A DNA stretch of 64,000 nt from Bathymodiolus brooksi (taxonomy: Eukaryota; Mollusca; Bivalvia; Mytilida; Modiolidae). Where the stretch lies: contig OY804588.1 of assembly GCA_963680875.1 (NCBI GenBank), positions 93,242,233 through 93,306,232 on the forward strand, read 5' to 3'. The translations under genes were made by a program, and so were the position numbers. The stretch's first letter is position 1. Each line of letters starts with the position of its first letter. The notes under the pieces were generated by a model. The model worked only from the letters and a program-made list of their open reading frames with translations, was not told the DNA's origin and ran no database searches. Shown piece by piece: positions 58,835 through 64,000 of this stretch.

Positions 58835-61800
58835 GTAAAAATTACACTTGTCTCCTCTACAGTGTGGAATTGTTAAGACAATGTCCATAGTTATAGAACT
58901 ACATGTACACATACACTTTAAGGTAAAAATTACATGTGAATTAGTTCTCAAAATGAAAATACAACAATATAGCTGAAATAATGTTGAAAATGGCATTAAG
59001 CGCCATAACGCAGCTTTATGCTAATCTTAACCCATCATGAAGTAAGGCAGGGGAGTTAACAAGTGTTTAAAAAAAAATTACGGGAAACATTAGTACATTA
59101 AATTACATTAGTAATTCTGATCACCATGTAAGACAGGGGAGATAATACCCCTTTCCTCCTCGATAAGTATGATACACATGTAGCTAGCAATTGCTAAAAG
59201 TGATGATACAGTATAAATACCAATGTCCTAGTTATTGACCTAACTGGATAAATTTGATTTCTTTTTTCAGGAACATCTATTATTTTCAAATACATTATGA
59301 AAGGTATGGAAGAACTGAAAAAATCTGAAGGTCAAACTGAGAACGTTCAAAAAGTTGTCGACTACCTCAAAACAATACACACAGTTAGACATTCATCAGA
59401 TGAACATCAAGTAGCCAGACTCGTTGAACAGTATAGTCTAGGAAAGCAACATGTGGCGACCAGTTTACTTAACTCTAAAGAGGTAAGTATTTTTTTTTGG
59501 TAGTCCATTGTTGTGTATATGAAAAAATAATGTACAATCAATTTCATGTGAATCAGGCTTTATTAAAACATAAAATTGTGAAATGATAAAACGGAAAATT
59601 AAGTTATCACATTGTTGGAACAGTTCTAAAATTCAATAAAAAAAAACTTATAGAAAGAGAGACAAAATTGATACCCCTAACATGCATATATACATGACCG
59701 TGTACATGACCATGACTAAGTTCATATTAAGCTCTTCTACCAGGAATAACATCAAAATGTGAATTAATCAAATGAAAAACTAAATTGCCACATTGTCAGA
59801 ACAGTTCCAAAATTCAATTGAAAAATTGTAGAAAGAGGCAAATTTGATACCTCTAACACACATATACATGACCATGAATTTTATTTTATAAGATTGATTA
59901 AATTAAAGCTTTGTTGTACCTGTAGGTATGGGGAGCTTTGATATCAGAGATGGCAGTGGCAGAAATACTACGGAACTTTAACAAATTGGCCAGTATTGGT
60001 TTCCTAGACTCAACATATGAAAACAGTAAAAAGGTCATAGAAATGTTACGGAATGAAGAAGTTCTACAAAAATCCAAGTAAGTAGAAAAAAATATTGTTT
60101 TATAAATTGAGATGATCTACTGTAGATTTTAGCATTATAGAAATTATCTTTTTAACATTACAATTTTACCATGTTAATTCAAACTCTGACAGATTAGTAA
60201 TTTCCTTGGACAATTTCAAGTAAAAAATGTTTTGCCTCTAGGGTCGTTAAGCTTTTCAGCTCCAATGGTATTTTGGATTTCTCAAATACCTGGATATTGC
60301 AACGTAAAGACAATGATGTAATAATAATAATAATAAGATATAGAATCATTGGCTTATCTCCCTTTACTAAGACATAATATAATATCAGGGCTCACCACAC
60401 TTGCCAAAAATAGGGAGACCCTGTGTTAGCAGTAGACATTTTTTTTATTAGCCACTGTGGCTAATGGGTACTAATTTCTTTTAGCCACACTCAATTTCAG
60501 TTAGCCACACTAAATACAAACAAAGAGCATAAAACAGTTGAAAGTTCAAAACTTTATTATTTAATTAACTAACAATAATAATTGATAAACAACAAACTTT
60601 GAACATTAGATAAACAGAACATTCAATATTCGTATGATTTTGTTGTTTTTTTTGCTGTGTGGGGCCATTGGCGTTACCAAAAAATGATAAAATAGATCCT
60701 TGGTGCTTGGCTGTATCGGGTCCGTTCGCCCTAACTACACATTCGCCCTGATTATTAAAAATGATATCTGGTCTTTATAAACCAACAAATAAACAACCCA
60801 TCGGACCATGTTGCACAACAGAATTAAAACATTACAGCTTTTATTACTATGCAACTTTGTTTTGTAACTTGAACATTATGTTAATAGTTTGTTTAAACTA
60901 TCTTTGTTATATTTATTACTTTTTTAATACTTTAATAAAGTATAATGGACTACAGACTCTTGATTCACTCATCTTTACCTGATTTACTAATTCTAAGGAC
61001 ACATACATTTTCTACAGACTCTGGATTCACTCATCTTTACCTGCTTCATTCATTCCAAGGACTAAAACATTTAACTTTGTTCATTATAGAAACATACACT
61101 TTAGCATACCAATTATTTTTAATATCCTACATTTTCTAGACTCTGTGGATTCACTAATCATTACCTGATTCACTTATTCCAAGGACTGAAATGTTTAACT
61201 TTGCCCATTATCGAAACATACAGTCTGTGGACATATACATGTATAAGTATTTGTCACTTTCGTTAAAATACAGTATATAGCAAATTTGACGACAAAAAAC
61301 AAAAATTGTCTTTAAATCATAAGAAAATAAAGGAAATCTAACGGAAAATCATGCTAAAATAAACAAAAATCTTTAATATTTCTGCTTATTCTGGTGCAAA
61401 AATTATCAAAACCCGTTTAGAAATGACTTCAAAATAAAAATTTTGGAACAATGTGGTTATACGCTCCCGAATTTCGGGAGCGTTAATGGTAGAAGTATGA
61501 ATATGTACTACTATGGCACTTCAAAATTTTCAACAATATGGCTGCCAAACCGGAAATAAATTAAAAGAAAAATCATGTGACCTAAACCGGAACCTTAGTC
61601 GAAATAAAAATGAAACAATGTTCGGTAGCGGATACGAAAACTGTCCAGAGTTTGAGTTTTAGGTGGTGTTATTTTTAAGCTTGATATGTTGTAAACAGGA
61701 AGAAAAATTACTGTTCTTCGGGAGCGTTTCAGGTTGCACCTGCCTCATATTATGAAATATATAGCGTAAATTTGAGTGACGAATACCTATGTTCATTGAC

Positions 61801-63305
61801 TGTACACTTAATAGCATGCCGCATATTTAAAATTTCTCAATTTAATACGCTCCCGAAGTTCGCGAGCGTTAATGGTAGAAGTATGAATATGTACTATTAT
61901 GGCACTTCAAAATCTTCAACAATATGGCTGCCAAACCGGAAATAAATTAAAAGAAAAATCACGTGACCTAAACCGGAACTCTAGTCGAAATAAAAATGAA
62001 ACAATGTTCAGTAGCGGATACGAAAACTGTCCAGAGTTTGGAGGTGGTGTTATTTTTAAGCTTGATATTTTGTAAACAGGAAGAAAAATTACTGTTCTTC
62101 GGGAGCGTTTCAGGTTGCACCTGCCTCATATTATCTATAAGCAATCAAATATCACTTATTTTTCTATTATTTTTAATACCCTACATAATTATAATTATCA
62201 GGGCGAACGGATCCAGGGCGAACAGGAATTAGGGCGAACGGATTCGCGCTTGGCCATGCTTAACCTTCTCGTCAAATAATTTACTGGTTTTAGTTTCAAG
62301 CATAGACAGAAGGACAGACAGAATAAAGCATAATTTAGGTAACTAAATTCGAAACTATTTCCGGAATGGGACCCGGATAATGTTATTTCAACTGAAAAAA
62401 CTACCGGGAATAATCAATTTGACCCGCTTTTTAAAATAATTTTGGATATTATACATCGATCAAATCATTGTCTATAACGCGTTTTATTCGAAGTTGACTT
62501 TCTACATAATAAAATATCGTTGTCAGATGCATGCTCTAAAAGTTTTTTGTTCGCCAGTGTGGCTACTGCTACACAAATTATCCTCGCCACACTACCGTTA
62601 TATTCGCAAAATGAGATGTGGCGATCGTCTACCGCTAACACAGAGACCTGACTTCCCTAAGAGAACATGAGAGAGAAGTGAAGGCATGACAGAGAGTCTT
62701 CCAATAGCTTCAACAAATTCAACCTTCTTTATTCTTCTCATTCTTATGTATTTTCAAATGGATTTCAGTTGCTTTAAATTTGTCAATCAACTTTACCATG
62801 ATGTGAATATTACAGTGAAACCTGTCTAAACCGAACCCTGAATAAACCAAAATCCTGCATAAACCCAACTTTAAATAAAGCCCTAATGTAGGGAATCTTT
62901 GTTAATTTAACCTGTCTATTCCGAACACAACATTGGTCTGAAGGAGTTTCGGTTTAGACAGGTTTCACTGTATTTGCAAGAAAGGAGCGACTTCCAAAAA
63001 GAAACTGGGCCACTTTAATTTCTCTTTTGAGTCCAAAGAAGGCAAATTTCGCCCACTTTATCTTGTTTGGTGAGCCCATGATCGACAATGATAATTAGAC
63101 ACCTTGGCTTAACTCCCTTTACTAAGTTGAGCTTTTAGATATATATAAGGCACTAATAGTTTCTATTGTCTTTTTCAGTGTACACCCTATAGATGTGTTA
63201 ATAGCTCTGTCCCTCTATGAACATGGGAAGGGAGGGAAAATAATGTGGACCAGAAATGAAGCTGTGTCGGAAGCCCTTAATTTTGCTCTGGAGTCGACAA
63301 TTAAG
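58312..63305 (+). CDS. RO60: 60-kDa Ro ribonucleoprotein (TROVE domain), exons 1-4, 3' end outside window
   Basis: Four exons join in frame to 338 codons: 58312-58834 (ends phase 1), 59271-59482, 59926-60077 (ends phase 2) and 63179-63305. All have GT-AG borders. The protein starts MASVVGEDKDLKRCRRLLNY and shows TROVE/Ro60 blocks: LFTFLEFHKKLS, HGGWTHKDVISLAHIKGKSE, VWGALISEMAVAEILRNFNK and HPIDVLIALSLYEHGKGGK. Ro60 is a ring of HEAT-like repeats that binds Y RNAs on its outside and the 3' ends of misfolded small RNAs in its hole, acting in RNA quality control. The VWA-like domain that closes the ring is expected downstream of 63305 and is not in the window. The ATG sits directly after an apparent acceptor; compared with vertebrate Ro60 the N-terminus is shorter, so an upstream coding exon is possible. 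No internal stop or frameshift was seen. Confidence 0.92.
59271..59482 (+). CDS. RO60: RO60 exon 2
   Basis: Acceptor TTTCTTTTTTCAG and donor AAAGAG|GTAAGT. It encodes TSIIFKYIMKGMEELKK through LLNSKE and ends on a codon boundary. Confidence 0.9.
59926..60077 (+). CDS. RO60: RO60 exon 3
   Basis: Acceptor TTGTTGTACCTGTAG and donor TCCAA|GTAAGT. It encodes VWGALISEMA through NEEVLQKS and ends with two bases of an Asn codon. Confidence 0.9.
61459..61752 (+). repeat. Short palindrome-headed element (family G), copy 1
   Basis: The head is ACGCTCCCGAATTTCGGGAGCG, where two 9-10 bp arms meet. The body has AAACCGGAAATAAATTAAA. The tail TTCGGGAGCGTTT precedes hairpin CAGGTTGCACCTG and CCTCATATTAT. 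Confidence 0.65.
61843..62132 (+). repeat. Short palindrome-headed element (family G), copy 2
   Basis: About 95% like copy 1 by eye, with head ACGCTCCCGAAGTTCGCGAGCG and the same tail and hairpin. The pair is separated by about 90 bp. Confidence 0.65.
62813..62970. mobile_element. Tc1/mariner-type MITE with TA duplication
   Basis: The ends CAGTGAAACCTGTCTAAACC and GGTTTAGACAGGTTTCACTG are perfect inverted copies over 20 bp or more. TA flanks both sides (62811-62812, 62971-62972). It lies in RO60 intron 3. Confidence 0.85.
63179..63305 (+). CDS. RO60: RO60 exon 4
   Basis: Acceptor TTGTCTTTTTCAG and donor ATTAAG|GTTTGA. It encodes VHPIDVLIALSLYEHGKG through FALESTIK and ends on a codon boundary. 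Confidence 0.88.
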
Positions 63306-63525
63306 GTTTGAAATCGAGATGAATAGCTAACATTTAATATAATGAAGATCAGAAATGTATTTTTGACATCACACTGACTGATAATCAACAGTATCAGAGT
63401 CAGTCCATTTATACTGAAAAATATCTCTCAATGAATAATATTTCTCAAAAATAGCACTAAACAACAAACAATAATAATTTTATTTTTATCCAGATTTCAT
63501 CATGTTAGCTTATATTCAATATTTT
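63306..63525 (+). other. RO60 intron 4 start
   Basis: It contains one degenerate unit of the CRE repeat (TGACATCACACTGACTGAT at 63365). No further exon was seen. Confidence 0.5.
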
Positions 63526-63928
63526 TATCCCCTCTCCAACGAAGTTGCGAAGGGATATAGTAACGCTACTGTCCGTCCTTCCATCATTCCGTCCTTCCGT
63601 CCGTCCATCACATCCTTGTGAACACTCTAGGATCAACATCCTTCAATGGATTTTTACCAAACTTGATACATACTTAGTCCTTAGGAGAATCTGGAACCCT
63701 ATTGATTTTCCAGGTCAAAGGTCAATGTCACCGGGTCAAATTTTTACTGCGTAACATCCTTGTGAACACTCTAGAATCAACATTCTTCAATGGATTTTGA
63801 TCAAACTTGGTACATACTTAGACCTTAAGAGAATCTGGAAACCTATTGATTTTCAAGGTCAAAGGTCAAGGTCACAGGGTCAAATTTTTAGGCGAGGGGA
63901 TACGCCATGCTTTGCGTTGCCCTTGTTA
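63526..63928 (+). repeat. TATCCCCTCGCC element (family C), copy 3
   Basis: The head is TATCCCCTCTCCAACGAAG, two to three units follow, and the tail is GGCGAGGGGATACGCC with CCCTTGTTATTTTTT. It lies in the fourth RO60 intron. Confidence 0.8.
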
Positions 63929-64000
63929 TTTTTTATATCGTTGAATATTATGAGCAACATTTCATTTCAAACTTCAATGTAATGATAATACATGTTTGTA

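Larger units (their letters stand above)
60386..63080. mobile_element. Nested DNA-transposon-like insertions in RO60 intron 3
   Basis: The outermost ends CAGGGCTCACCA and TGGTGAGCCC are inverted. Inside them, CCTGTGTTAGCAGTAGAC (60418-60440) pairs with GTCTACCGCTAACACAG (about 62627). Deeper, GTTCGCCC repeats at 60725-60755 pair with GGGCGAAC repeats at 62200-62240. A three-unit ~95-bp repeat (TGGATTCACTCATCTTTACC) lies at 60945-61220. No transposase was found and no clean target duplication is visible. Confidence 0.5.

Noticed and set aside
60761..61139. Frames in RO60 intron 3 with transmembrane-like composition
   Set aside because: They lie inside the nested repeat block and read a three-unit tandem repeat.

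Overview
This window is eukaryotic, AT-rich nuclear DNA, most likely from a bivalve or other lophotrochozoan. I infer this from spliced genes with short exons, very high repeat content, tRNA-derived SINEs with a shared 3' core, jockey/CR1-like retrotransposons carrying a PHD finger, and rolling-circle-like (HINE/pearl-type) elements with internal arrays of about 160-bp units. No bacterial-style operons are present. Most open frames are chance frames inside repeats.

Three host genes are visible, all partial. (1) The 3' end of an unidentified plus-strand gene, 4286-20490, is built from phase-matched mini-exons (33, 33, 33, 33, 36 and 42 nt, possibly a 15-nt one) encoding an 11-residue repeat (consensus [11 protein letters not shown]), followed by a Pro/Arg-rich terminal exon ending at 20490. 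The mini-exons lie on tandemly duplicated intron-exon segments, and transposable elements have inserted between them. (2) An adiponectin-receptor-like (PAQR family) gene on the minus strand has exon 1 at 31348-31527 and exon 2 at 29850-30135. The seven-transmembrane exons were not found. (3) A RO60/TROVE-domain gene on the plus strand has four exons (58312-58834, 59271-59482, 59926-60077, 63179-63305). Its C-terminal VWA-like domain lies beyond the right edge.

Mobile and repetitive DNA fills the rest. At least five sequence-unrelated repeat families share one architecture: a 5' palindrome, a (CCGTC)n-like stretch, tandem ~160-170 bp units, an inverted copy of the 5' arm near the 3' end, a small 3' hairpin and a T-rich junction. 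The largest example (50919-57488) holds about 18 copies of a 332-bp unit. Other elements are two long broken non-LTR retrotransposons (37880-39590; 42363-48990) and several fragments, a 1.87-kb hAT-like element with an 8-bp target duplication (42391-44261), Tc1/mariner-like MITEs, a Harbinger-type Myb-like gene with its start codon split off by a MITE (32043-32631), and three G/C-tract TIR elements.

Other notable points are a promoter-like cluster of ETS, NRF1, E-box and CRE motifs (27722-28085), a tandem array of perfect CRE palindromes (23762-23845), a tRNA-Ser pseudogene (35677-35758), and intron 3 of RO60, which holds nested transposons.
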